From: Pseudomonas sp. PSKL.D1
GTDB lineage: Bacteria > Pseudomonadota > Gammaproteobacteria > Pseudomonadales > Pseudomonadaceae
Length of the DNA stretch: 64,000 nt
Assembly: GCF_028898945.1 (NCBI RefSeq)
Contig: NZ_CP118607.1
Span: 1,178,001-1,242,000, forward strand
Direction of reading: 5' to 3'
The notes beneath the pieces are model-generated. The model saw nothing but the letters and a program-made list of their open reading frames with translations. It did no database searches and was not told the DNA's origin. The stretch's first letter is position 1. Every line of letters starts with the position of its first letter. The position numbers and the translations under genes are program-made. Positions 28,281 through 38,221 of this stretch are shown here, one piece after another.

Positions 28281-31200
28281 CTATGTTTTCGATGCATCAC
28301 TCCCATGCATCGCTACTTCGGGCGCTTTGCAGGCGTTTGGATTGCCCGGTTCCAGGTAGGGCATGAGGATCGGCGCCATGCCCTTGAGCACCTGCACCGG
28401 TAACGCTGATGTGAACTTGAAGGCCTCGGCAGAACGCCCCGGCACAAACGCCGTGAGCGTGCCGAAGTGGTTGTCGCCCAGGAAGAAGACGAACGTGGCG
28501 GTGCGGTTCAGCGAGCGGGAGCCGATCAGCCGGCCCCCGGCCCCGAAGCTTTCGATACGGTTGTCACCGGTACCGGTCTTGCCACCCATCACCAGTGGGG
28601 TGCCATCGTGCAGCTTGAAGCTGCCGGAAATGCGCCGCGCCGTCCCGGCGTCGACCACCTGCGACATGGCGCCTTTGAGCGCCCGCGCCACCTCCACCGG
28701 GAGGATGCGCACCCCGCGGTCAGGGTCGCTGACCAACTTGGTTTCGTACGGGGTGTTGGCAGCGAAGTGCAGGGTGTCGATGCGAAGCGTGGGCAGGCGC
28801 ACGCCATCGTTCTGGATGATCCCGACCAGCTCGGACAGTGCCGCCGGGCGATCGCCCGAGCTGCCGATGGCGGTGGCCAGCGAAGGTACCAGGTGGTCGA
28901 ACGGGTAGCCTACACGCTTCCAGCGTTGGTGAATGTCGAGGAAGGCTTCGATCTCGACCATGGTACGAATGCGGCTGTCACGCGCGCCTTGGTGACGGCT
29001 CTTGAACAGCCAGCCATACACTTCCTGGCGCTCGAAGCGGCTGGCGTTGACCATTTCGGTCAGCGTGGCGCTGGGGTGCTTGAGCAGGTAACCGAGCAGC
29101 CAGAGGTCCAGTGGGTGCACTTTGGCGATGAACCCCTGGTCGGGCAGGTCGTATTTGCCAGGGCCATAGGCTTCGTACATTTCGGCAAGGCGGCCATCAG
29201 TCAGCTTGCCCAAGGCAATCTTGTCCGCTTTGCTGTGCGCACGGACGAAGGCGTTGAACGTCTCCTGGCCTGCCTCCGGGAACAGGTATCGGTGTACAGC
29301 AGCCAAGCGCTGCGGGGTCACGCGCATGCTGTCCAGGAAGGTGTCCAGGCGCTGTTGTGAAGTCTTGCGCTGGTACTTCTTCCAGAAGCGCATCAGGTAG
29401 TTGGTGCCTTCCTTGTCGGCAAAGCGCGCCAGGTACTCCTGGCGACGAGGGTCGGCATCGTCCTTGAGCAGTGGTACCCGGTTGAATGGCTGCTGGTAGG
29501 TGACATAGCGCACCAGGTCGCGCATCAGGCGGATGAAGGGCAGGTTGATCGATTCGCGCAGCGCTTCCTTGAGCGTAGGGTTGCGGCTGTTGTCTTCCTT
29601 GCGGAAGTTGTTGAACACATGCATGCCACCGCCGGTGAAAAAGGCCTCGCCGGTATTGGCCGAATACTTGCGCTCCAGCGCGGCATCGAGCATGGCATCC
29701 AGGCTCTGGTTCTTGCTGTTCAGTGCCAGCCACTCCAGCGACCATTGGGTGATGCGGTCCAGCTCGGCGACTTCGACTTTCTTCAGTTCCGCGGCGGGTT
29801 TGCCAGCGTATTTGTCGTGCAGTTCGGCAATGATTTCCAGGTAGGTGGTCAGCACCCGCAATTTGGCGGTGGAGCCCAGTTCCAGCTTGCTGCCTTCGTT
29901 GATATCGAAGGGTTGGTCAGTGCTGTCGGTTTGCACCCGCACCCGCGAGCCGTCTGCGGTGCGCTCGAACAGCGTGAAGCTGTAGCGCACCTGGTCGGTG
30001 GTTTTGCTGGTCAGTAACCGCTCACCGATCAGACCGATCTGTGCCGCAAATTCCGGGTCGGACAGGTTTTTCAAGTACTGACTCACTTGCATCTGCAAGT
30101 CGGCCTGCAAGGTGCTGGTGGCCGAGACGTCGAGGCGATCCAGGTCATACAGCGGGCGGTTGAGCATGGCCGCCATGCGGTTGCGCGCCAGGCTGATGCC
30201 TTTGTTGGTGATGATGGGCACGATGGTCGGTTGCGCTACCCAGTCGCGGTACACGGCCTTGCTGGCGAGTGCCGCTTCTGCCAGTGGAGCGTCGACGATG
30301 CCATTGGCGGCGAGCACACGAATGTGCGAGTCGGTCAGTTCGGCCAGTTCGACCCGGCCTTTGGACAGGTAATGCGAAGGCCTGCGCTGGGCGATCATCA
30401 GCGACAGCACCTGGCGCAGGGCCAGGCCGCGCACCGCCATGCTTTCAGGGTCGGTTGCGGTCGACGTCAGCGCCTGGTTGACCTGGTCGAAATCAGCGCC
30501 GTACCACACGCGCAGGCCTTCAGCCATGCCATGCACCTCACCGTGCCCCGGGACGGCCGACAGCGGCACGCTGTTGAGGTAGTCGCGCACGATGCGTTGA
30601 CGCGCCTCGGTCGTATCCGCGCCGCCCTGATAGGCGCGCACGCTGGCAGAAATCATCTGGCGAATTTTTTCGGCACCTGAAACGGTCAGGCCGTCAGGCG
30701 AGTGACGGTACTTTTCCAACTGCGTGGCCAAGGTGCTGCCACCGGCGGACTGGCCGGGCAGCGCGAGGTATTTGGCTATTTGGCTGTAGGCGGCCTTGGC
30801 GAAGCGCGGCCAGTCGACGGCCGGGTTGTTTTTCGGGTCTTTCGGGTCCAGCAAGTCGCGGTTTTCGATGAACAGCAGGCTGTTCACCATTACCGGCGGG
30901 ATCGCCGCAAAGTCCGGGTAAAGGTGCTGCGGGTAGTTGTACTGGTAGAGCGTGTCGCCACGGCAGTCGGTGATCGACAGGCCGGCCTGAATCTTCTCGA
31001 TATAGGGTGCGAACAGGCCATGGTCGACATAATTCATGAGGGCCGGCGAAAACTTCACCTGCTCGCTGATCAGGTAGTCGCGCTTGAGCAATCGCGGCAG
31101 AAACTCCCCCAAGGCGCTATAACCCAAGCGTTTGTCGAATGGCCCTTCACCCGGGTACACGATGGCATCGCTGGGCCCAGGCTGCAGCGAATAGGTGAGA

Positions 31201-31424
31201 GTGGTAGCCAGCTTGCTGAACTCGCGCGATTGAATTTCGGAGGTGCGAAACTCTTCATAGGCGGCATAACCCACCGCAACAATCGCCACCAGCAAGATCA
31301 GCAGGATCAGACGCCACCATAGCCGACGCTGACGGGGGGACTTTGGCTGTGGCGTCTCGGCCAGAGGTGATTCGGGTGCTTCCGTTCTGGTTGGTTCCGA
31401 TTGCCACAGTGCGCCCATAGTCAT
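28281..31424 (-). CDS. large bifunctional penicillin-binding-protein-like glycosyltransferase
   Basis: 1047 residues, one N-terminal membrane anchor (about 37-58). The GT51 transglycosylase domain (about 150-330) carries LLFIENRDLLD, GGSTLATQLEKYRHSP and RIVRDYLNSVPLS. The transpeptidase part retains a SxxK-like GSTAK and a KTG motif in VMGGKTGTGDNR, with long insertions and no clean SxN seen, so penicillin binding is uncertain. It belongs to a pseudomonad-type large PBP1-like group distinct from PBP1a/1b. Stands alone downstream of the degraded glutamate-synthase-like gene. Confidence 0.82.
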   Translation of the reverse strand: MTMGALWQSEPTRTEAPESPLAETPQPKSPRQRRLWWRLILLILLVAIVAVGYAAYEEFRTSEIQSREFSKLATTLTYSLQPGPSDAIVYPGEGPFDKRLGYSALGEFLPRLLKRDYLISEQVKFSPALMNYVDHGLFAPYIEKIQAGLSITDCRGDTLYQYNYPQHLYPDFAAIPPVMVNSLLFIENRDLLDPKDPKNNPAVDWPRFAKAAYSQIAKYLALPGQSAGGSTLATQLEKYRHSPDGLTVSGAEKIRQMISASVRAYQGGADTTEARQRIVRDYLNSVPLSAVPGHGEVHGMAEGLRVWYGADFDQVNQALTSTATDPESMAVRGLALRQVLSLMIAQRRPSHYLSKGRVELAELTDSHIRVLAANGIVDAPLAEAALASKAVYRDWVAQPTIVPIITNKGISLARNRMAAMLNRPLYDLDRLDVSATSTLQADLQMQVSQYLKNLSDPEFAAQIGLIGERLLTSKTTDQVRYSFTLFERTADGSRVRVQTDSTDQPFDINEGSKLELGSTAKLRVLTTYLEIIAELHDKYAGKPAAELKKVEVAELDRITQWSLEWLALNSKNQSLDAMLDAALERKYSANTGEAFFTGGGMHVFNNFRKEDNSRNPTLKEALRESINLPFIRLMRDLVRYVTYQQPFNRVPLLKDDADPRRQEYLARFADKEGTNYLMRFWKKYQRKTSQQRLDTFLDSMRVTPQRLAAVHRYLFPEAGQETFNAFVRAHSKADKIALGKLTDGRLAEMYEAYGPGKYDLPDQGFIAKVHPLDLWLLGYLLKHPSATLTEMVNASRFERQEVYGWLFKSRHQGARDSRIRTMVEIEAFLDIHQRWKRVGYPFDHLVPSLATAIGSSGDRPAALSELVGIIQNDGVRLPTLRIDTLHFAANTPYETKLVSDPDRGVRILPVEVARALKGAMSQVVDAGTARRISGSFKLHDGTPLVMGGKTGTGDNRIESFGAGGRLIGSRSLNRTATFVFFLGDNHFGTLTAFVPGRSAEAFKFTSALPVQVLKGMAPILMPYLEPGNPNACKAPEVAMHGSDASKT

Positions 31425-31506
31425 CTATCCGGCCAGGTTATTTCGTCTTGCTTGTCTGAAGCTTAGACGCTGACGGGAAGAGGTGAAAAATTTGTAGGAG
31501 CGGCAA

Positions 31507-31530
31507 AGCAGGGGCAAGCACGCCCCTGCT
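31507..31530. terminator. hairpin downstream of glutamate-synthase-like remnant
   Basis: Perfect 9-bp stem AGCAGGGGC/GCCCCTGCT, loop of six bases, just beyond the stop of the minus-strand gene. Only a short TTT follows on that strand. Confidence 0.5.
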
Positions 31531-31540
31531 AAAGGCCCTT

Positions 31541-32976
31541 TCAGGCCGCCACCTCACTGTGCGGCTCGAAACTGTCGGCCCGGGCCAGTTGCCACATGCG
31601 CGAATAGAACTGCCCGTTTACCTCGCCGGTCAGCAACTCGCCTGGCTTGAGGAATACGTGCATCTGCGAAAACAGTTTGATTTCAGTGGCCGAAATGCGC
31701 CGCACCAGGTGTTTGGCCTCCAGCTGCGCCGGGTGCTCCAGCCCGGCTGCTGCCAGCATTTCTGCCAGTGCGCGCAGCGTGTTGTGGTGGAAGTTCAGTA
31801 CCCGTTGCGCCTTGTCCGGCACCACCAGTGCGCGTTGGCGCAGCGGGTCCTGGGTGGCCACCCCGGTCGGGCATTTGTTGGTATGGCAACTTTGCGACTG
31901 GATGCAACCGATGGCGAACATGAAACCACGCGCCGAGTTGGCCCAGTCGGCACCGATGGCCAGCACGCTGGCGATGTCGAAGGCGCTGACGATCTTGCCG
32001 CTGGCGCCGAGCTTGATCTTGTCGCGCAGGTTCAACCCGACCAGCGTGTTGTGCACGAACAGCAAACCTTCGCGCAGCGGTACGCCGATATGATCGGTGA
32101 ACTCCACTGGCGCAGCCCCCGTGCCGCCTTCCTTGCCGTCCACCACGATGAAGTCGGGCAAGATGCCGGTCTCCAGCATGGCTTTGGCAATGCCCATGAA
32201 CTCCCAAGGGTGGCCCAGGCAGAACTTGAAGCCCACCGGCTTGCCTCCCGAAAGCTCACGCAATTGGGCAATGAACTGCATCATTTCGATGGGCGTGGAA
32301 AAGGCGCTGTGGCGTGATGGAGATATGCAGTCTTCGCCCATCAGCACGCCACGGGTTTCGGCAATTTCCTGGGTCACCTTATGCTTGGGCAAAATGCCGC
32401 CGTGCCCCGGTTTGGCGCCTTGGCTCATCTTGATTTCGATCATTCGTACCTGTGGGCTGAGGGCCTGGGCGGCGAAGCGTTCCGGGTCGAAGCGCCCGTC
32501 CGCGGTGCGGCAGCCGAAGTAGCCACTGCCCAGCTCCCAGACCAGATCGCCACCATGCTCCCGGTGATAGGGGCTGATGCTGCCTTCGCCGGTGTCGTGA
32601 TGGAAGTTCCCCAACTTGGCACCCTGGTTCAGCGCGCGGATGGCATTGGCGCTGAGTGAACCGAAGCTCATGGCCGAAATGTTGAAGATCGACGCCGAAT
32701 AAGGTTGGCTGCATTGCGGGCCGCCGATGATGACCCTGAAGCTTGAAGGGTCGGCCAGCGGCGCGGGGCGCATGGAGTGGCCAATGAATTCGAAGCCAGA
32801 CTCGTACACGTCAATCAGTGTGCCGAAAGGCTTGTCCGAAGCTTCGTTCTTGGCCCGGGCATACACGAGCGAACGCTGGGCACGGGAGAAGGGCAGAGCG
32901 TCGCTGTCGGCCTCCAGCAGGTACTGGCGGATTTCCGGGCGAATGCCCTCAACCAGATAGCGAATGTTGCCCAGGT
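31541..32976 (-). pseudogene. FMN-binding glutamate-synthase-family protein, N-terminus lost
   Basis: About 478 codons with the GltB-like FMN/central domain: PYSASIFNISAMSFGSLSANA, KLGNFHHDTGEGSISPYH, and the Fe-S-type CIQSQSCHTNKCPTGVATQ. The frame stays coding-like upstream of the first possible start GTG 32866, through LGNIRYLVEGIRPEIRQYL, and then loses homology at about 32976 where AT-rich DNA starts. Complete family members are roughly 530-550 residues, so some 60-80 N-terminal residues are missing. The junction marks the core/accessory boundary. Confidence 0.85.
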
Positions 32977-33042
32977 GTAAGACACACCAGTAAATGAGAA
33001 AAACAGCATTAAAGAAGATTTCCTCTAATTAAATGAGAAAAA
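32972..33042. repeat. possible element end with 13-bp direct repeats
   Basis: TGTAAGACACACC follows directly on the broken gene, and TAAATGAGAAAAA occurs twice, at 32991-33003 and 33030-33042 (39-base period). Tn7/Tn5053-like elements start 5'-TGT and carry repeated transposase sites at their ends, so this may be such an end. No matching opposite end was found in the window. Confidence 0.45.
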
Positions 33043-33078
33043 TGTGACTTAGCTGGGACCTATGCTCCGTCCACGCGT

Positions 33079-33957
33079 TCACAATATCGATAGCCCCTCC
33101 GATTGAAGGCTTTTTTGTACGGAAAATACACGCGTCGACTCATGAATCTTTTCAACAATTAGTGAGTGTAGTTGACACTTATCGTTACGGCTTGGCTTTA
33201 TAGTTTTCCCTGTAATTCGAAGCTCAGCACGACTACCAAATGGCATCTTAAATTTTAGCAACATATTTTTTCTGGAAAGCATCAAGCTATTATTCAGACT
33301 TGTAACCTGAAGGTTTTTATATGGCAGCACTCCTGAAGCAACAGACCTCACAGACAATGAAAGTAGCTGCGTAGCAGAAATCTCATTTTTGCTGAACTTG
33401 TTTCGACCACTCGGCATCAAAAGGCCACCCCCCCCCCTATGCATGCGAGGTAGCCATGACTGAAACTCAGAGGTTAGTACAAAGTTCGCATACGTCTTTG
33501 AAGGACACAGATAATGCCTGAACAGTTCAGCACAAGGGATGAGAATTCTAGCGAAGTAACTTTCAAATCGAACATAATTTATATGGGATAGGAACTCAGC
33601 TCTCGAACACTTGGCACGAAGAAGTCGTTGATTCATCTCTTCAGGTGGCAGATGATGGGCTGCGTCCACATAGGTTACGTCATAGCTACTGAGATCCACC
33701 CAGTGCCCCCCATAAGTATGTGCTGAGATTCTTCGCCCGTTCTGCCATAGTGATCCTGGAATGAGCACACGAATCGCGTCAATTGGAAGCGTCACATAGA
33801 TACTGGACCCAGACCAGACTTTTTCTTTCAAATCTTTTACAGAACGACAGTAAAATACCGCTTCGAACCCCTCTTTATTCCTCGACAAAACCAACTGCCC
33901 AACGCCCATAACCTCCAAAATTGTTGAACCACGATCCAACTGGGGGACATATTTCAT
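33079..33957 (-). CDS. unknown island protein
   Basis: About 292 residues from ATG 33957 (the frame opens at 33993, and neither start has a convincing ribosome site). No family recognised. Visible: many basic residues in the C-terminal third, aromatic-rich central part (YVRFESYFARILIPCAELFRHY), no membrane segment, no signal peptide. Base composition is clearly AT-richer than the core. Lies between the putative element end and a recombinase-like gene, divergent from the latter, so an element-maintenance role is possible but unproven. Confidence 0.55.
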   Translation of the reverse strand: MKYVPQLDRGSTILEVMGVGQLVLSRNKEGFEAVFYCRSVKDLKEKVWSGSSIYVTLPIDAIRVLIPGSLWQNGRRISAHTYGGHWVDLSSYDVTYVDAAHHLPPEEMNQRLLRAKCSRAEFLSHINYVRFESYFARILIPCAELFRHYLCPSKTYANFVLTSEFQSWLPRMHRGGGGLLMPSGRNKFSKNEISATQLLSLSVRSVASGVLPYKNLQVTSLNNSLMLSRKNMLLKFKMPFGSRAELRITGKTIKPSRNDKCQLHSLIVEKIHESTRVFSVQKSLQSEGLSIL

Positions 33958-34058
33958 ATTCAAAACGAAAAACCTATCCCAATAACAAGTCAAGACATAC
34001 CATTAAAGTAGCTGATCCTAGCACGTAATATTGACATACCTATGTCGGCAACATCATA

Positions 34059-34766
34059 TTGCGCTCACCCTCGCAGTCGACAGGTAAATTACCCTTGAAC
34101 AATTTTTCTAAGTCCTCCGTCCTAACCAATACGCAAGTCGCGCACGCCGCGAATCTAGCAAAGTCAATTAGCCATGAAAACGGTAACCGAGACGCCGCGT
34201 TAGTTTTAACCTGCTTCTCAAGTGGACTAACAATCACTGAGATTGCACGACTGACCATCAAAGATTATTTAGCTGCGAACGGGGAGGTTTTACATGAATC
34301 TGAGGTTAGAGAAAAGATTTCCTACAACGGCCGAAGCCGACCACTTTTCTGGGCAAATGCAAAAACAAATTCTGCAATTGACGCACATTTAGCAGAGCGT
34401 TCAATTCGCAATCACGGCACCACATCACACAAAACATTTCGAGGACTAGAACCAGACTCTGCATTGTTCGTGTCCGGCCGAACCGGGGCTGCCTTGAAAA
34501 TCAGTGTCAAGGTAAGAGATGGTCAAACTTACTATAGCTGCAACCAACTAAGTAGGCTCATTACTAGGCTGTTTGAACTCTCGGGAGCACAGGGAGTAAC
34601 TGCACAATCTGGTAGACGAACATTAGCCTGCAAAATGGCGAAACATGGAATTAAGTACAGCTACATAGGTGAAGTCTTAGGCATTGAAAGCCTAGAAGCG
34701 GTAAAAAGATTGTGCCAAGGCTCGCCTCCATGCTTCAAAACAATCATGAAATCGATTTATAAGTGA
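34059..34766 (+). CDS. degenerate tyrosine recombinase-like protein
   Basis: 235 residues from TTG 34059 (true start unclear). The catalytic-domain fold of phage integrases shows in SSGLTITEIARLTIKDY, where box I normally reads GLRxxE, and in TAQSGRRTLACKMAKHGIKYSYIGEVLGI, where box II normally reads HxLRR...LGH. The first catalytic Arg is Thr, the box II His is Gln, and no Tyr is seen at the expected distance. Probably inactive or a structural relative. Confidence 0.6.
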   Translation: MRSPSQSTGKLPLNNFSKSSVLTNTQVAHAANLAKSISHENGNRDAALVLTCFSSGLTITEIARLTIKDYLAANGEVLHESEVREKISYNGRSRPLFWANAKTNSAIDAHLAERSIRNHGTTSHKTFRGLEPDSALFVSGRTGAALKISVKVRDGQTYYSCNQLSRLITRLFELSGAQGVTAQSGRRTLACKMAKHGIKYSYIGEVLGIESLEAVKRLCQGSPPCFKTIMKSIYK

Positions 34767-34984
34767 ATCGCCCCTGGTTTCGCCAACCCCGCAACCGTTG
34801 ATACACCGTCGAGAAGGGCCGAAGCGTTCGGGCTTATTTCGCCACGCAGCGCCCTAACAGAGTACCCAGAGCGCGCCATCAAGCATTAGGCGGTCGCTCA
34901 AGCGGGGCCGCCCTAGGCCGTGGGTTTCCGTGAAGAAATCGGCGACCAGAGTCCAGGCCTCATATGAGAGTTCGTAACGCTTTA
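34767..34984 (-). mobile_element. decayed IS5-family transposase fragment
   Basis: Aligns by eye with bases 36970-37190 of the intact IS (same orientation) at roughly 80 percent identity, covering the first ~70 codons of orfA. Internal stops and no terminal repeats. It comes from a related but different IS, so an older insertion. Confidence 0.8.
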
Positions 34985-35370
34985 CGGATACCGTCATCGC
35001 TCTGCGCGGTCAGCGAATAAATCCAGTAGTCGGCTGTCTCCGTTCGACGCGAATTTTTCTCCGGGTTTGGCGATGGGCGGTCTTTGAAGCCGAAGCGGAC
35101 TCTGAGCCGCTTTCCGCTCTTACACAGGAAGTCGGCGTAGTCACGACCGTTTCGCGTGACGCTCAGGTCGTTGCTTGCGGCTACTGCGAGTAACCGCTGT
35201 CGAGTTCGAATCAGCCCAGCATCAATCGCGGCCTGCATGGCGCTCTTCAGCCGCCTAGCATGTTCGATCGCCTCCCGGTCCATTTGGGCTACTGATGGCT
35301 TTTTGCAATCGGAGCCTACGGTCAACAGCGCGAGGATGGCAACTCGCGCGTGTAGTAAAGCAGTCCCCAA
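34960..35370 (-). pseudogene. relaxase (MobA-type) C-terminal-like fragment
   Basis: 136 codons open. The core DREAIEHARRLKSAMQAAID, GLIRTRQRLLAVAASNDLSVTR and GRDYADFLCKSGKRLRVRFGFK resembles the region after the catalytic domain in MobA/relaxase proteins, where a helix pair is followed by a V.RxGK.YI.. strand. The catalytic Tyr/His domain is absent, and the C-terminus runs into the IS remnant. Tentative; it may be only a plasmid or ICE relic. Confidence 0.35.
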
Positions 35371-35457
35371 AAACGCACCGGCCCCATTTCTCGACTACTG
35401 TTTGATGGCTATTGGCCTTGCTATCTGAGGCTTACATGGGATCGGGAGCGGACGGAT

Positions 35458-38218
35458 ATGCGGGTTGCACGGCTACAGATTGAGAATTTTCGGGGTATTA
35501 AGCGTGCGGATGTCTTGTTGCCCAAGCATGCCGTTATCGTCGGTGACAACAACATCGGTAAGTCTACGCTGCTGGAGGCGATTGATCTCGTCCTAGGCCC
35601 CGAGCGACTCTCGCGTCGGCCGGTGATCGATGAGCACGATTTTTATGCGGGGGAATATGTCGATCCACAGAGGCAGCCAGTCAACATCACCATTGAAGCA
35701 GTGATCACTGATCTGAACCTGGATCAGGAAATGCGCTTCCGGGATCACATAGAGTGGTGGGATAACGGTACGGGAGATCTGCTCGGTGGCCCGCCAGCAG
35801 AGGGTACTGACGAACAGATGGTTCAGGCCTGTTTACGCGTCGTTTTTGTCGGCAACTACGACGCTGATGAGGATGATTTCACTGGCACCACGTACTTCTG
35901 CTCGCCGATGAAACAGGATGGGTCCTACGATTTCTTCAGGACGGCCGATAAGCGTGTCTGTGGATTTCTGTACCTGCGCACGATCCGAACCGGCAGTCGT
36001 GCGTTGAGCCTCGAGCGTGGCTCGCTCCTGGACATTATTTTGCGGTTGCAGGACGACAAGAACTTCAAGATCTGGGAAGGACTCCTAGTCGAGCTTCGAC
36101 AGTTGCAGGTTGCAGCTGATCCAGAGATTGGGATCAACGACATCCTGGCGAATGTGCAGGCCTCAATCCGCGGCTACATGCCCAGCGATGACGGCAGCGA
36201 TCCCCAAATGCGAGTCACGCAACTGACACGTGAGTCTCTGCGGAAAGCGTTAACTGTCTTCATGGCAACCGGGGCTCAGCGCAGTGATGGCGAAGCGCAT
36301 GCAGCACCATTCCAGAGCCAAGGCACCGGTACTATTAGGCTCTGTACGAAAAGAGATGTCGCAAACATCGCATGGAACAAGCCAGCGAGACCATGGCGGC
36401 ATAGCTTTTTGCGAGCTTGTCGAAGCGTGTCACGATCCGGCGGTTCTCTTTCAGCCAGCCGAACATGCGTTCGATGATGTTGCGCTGTCGATACTTGGGG
36501 CGGTCAAACAGCCTGGGTAAGCCAGGCTTGGGCTTGCGCTTCATCGAACGCATCGGAATGACGGGTTGCATTCGATATTGGTCGCAGTAGCGGCGCAGCG
36601 CTTCGGCGTCGTAGCCCTTGTCGGCAAGCAACCACTTGCAGCGTTTACGCGGGCGGCCTCGTTGGCTCGATGGAATGCTGACTTCGTCCAGCAGAGGTTG
36701 CGCGTAGCTGATGTCACTGGCTTGGCCGCCAGAGAGGAGGAAGCGCAACGGTGTCCCGTTGGCGTCGCAGAGCATGTGAATCTTGGTTGTCAGGCCACCG
36801 CGACTGCGGCCTAGAGCGTGATCGGCAGGCTCGTCAGGCCCCCTTTTTTCCCGGCGCCAGAAGAGGCTCGGGTTGCGCGTACTGCGGTTGAGTCGATCAT
36901 CCAGGTTTGCAAATCAATCAAGCCTTGCTCATTCAGTCTCAGGTGCAAGCGTTTGAGCATCTGATCGAATGTGCCCTGGTTTCGCCAGCCCCGGAACCGT
37001 TGATACACCGTTGACCAAGGGCCAAAGCGTTCCGGCATATCTCGCCACGCTGCACCCGAACAAAGTACCCAAAGCACGCCATCGAGCATCAGACGGTCGC
37101 TCAGGCGGGGCCGCCCCCGGCAATGGGTTTCTGTGAAGAGATCGGCGACCACAGTCCAAGCCTCATCCGAGAGTTCGTAACGCTTTGCCATCACAGAATT
37201 CCTTTCCGTAGATGGCCGGGAACCCTACAGAAATTCAGCGTCCGAAGGGTGGCGATTGGGTTTCTCGGGATTTCGTACAGAGCCTAACATGATGGTATTG
37301 GCACTTCTGTCGCTAATCGCGGAACTGAAGCAAAACGTGATTTTTGCGATGGAGGAGCCTGAGATAGCAATCCCGCCGCACATTCAGAAACGCATCATCA
37401 ACGGCGTGCGCAGCAAGTCAGCCCAGGCGCTGTTTACCTCGCATTCGCCCTACGTGCTCGAAGAGTTCGAACCCGAGCAAGTTATCGTCATCAGCCGAAA
37501 CGATGGGGAACTGAGTGCCATGCCTGCAGGGCTACCGCCGGGCATCAAAGCAAAAATGTACCGGCAGGACATGCGGCTGCGTGTTTGTGAGGCCCTTCTG
37601 GCACGTCGGGTACTGATTGCAGAAGGCCGGACAGAATACGACGCTTGGCCCGCCGTAGCTCGACTGCTTCATCAGCAGGAGCCAGAGTCATTCATGCCGC
37701 TTGAGGCCTTGGGCATTCCAATCATCGATGCGACGACAGATTCCCTGATCGCGCCGATGGGGGCTTATTACCGCAGACTCGGAAAGAAGGTCTACGCCGT
37801 GTTCGACGAACAGTCACCCGAGCAGCTCGAAGCTATCAAGGCGTCGGTTGACTACCCCTATCAGGCGCCTCAAAAAGGTTTCGAGAACGTCGTTCTCAAA
37901 GGAACCGATGAGGAAGTTTTGCGTGGCTGGGTAGCGTCTTTGATCGACAGCGGTGCTTGGCCTTCAGACTTAAAGGACAAGGCCCCGGGCCCTGATGCCA
38001 CGAAGGATGAGGTAGTAGTGATTCTAGGGGTGCTGCTGAAGCGCTGGAAAGGCGATGGTGCTGCTGCCAGTTTGCTTTGTACCGCCATGACCCGACACCA
38101 CCTGCCGGAATTCATTGTCAGTACCCTCGAGAGCATTACAGCCACAATTGTCCCCAAGAAGCCCGAGCCTGAACCTCCAGAACTGGATGATGACCTTCTC
38201 GATTTGGTCGGGCCTTAA
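35458..38218 (+). pseudogene. GajA/OLD-family ATPase-TOPRIM nuclease, split by IS
   Basis: First part 35458-36337: AAA/SMC-like ATPase with Walker A GDNNIGKST (residues 29-37) and signature start QGTGTI. Second part 37287-38218: Walker B region VIFAMEEPEIAIPPH, H-loop FTSHSPYVLEEF, TOPRIM motif VLIAEGRTEYDAW and an acidic tail. Removing the IS and one TA duplicate restores one open frame of 604 codons (603 residues), reading GTGTINMMVLALL across the join. With the UvrD-like gene 3 bases downstream this is the Gabija (GajA-GajB) or class 2 OLD arrangement; GajA is close to this length. Inactive as it stands unless the IS excises. Confidence 0.82.
36338..37284 (-). mobile_element. IS5-family (IS427-type) insertion sequence, copy 1
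   Basis: 947 bp with terminal repeats GGCTCTGTACGAAA / TTTCGTACAGAGCC and a TA target duplication (36336-36337 and 37285-37286). Two frames on the minus strand: orfA 37194-36811 (127 residues, YELSDEAWTVVADLF) and orfB 36775-36335 (146 residues, GGQASDISYAQPLL, ERMFGWLKENRRIVTRFDKL). orfB starts in the -1 frame relative to orfA. A run of six A then five G in orfA is the likely frameshift site. Encoded proteins are identical to those of copy 2. Confidence 0.95.
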
Positions 38219-38221
38219 CAG

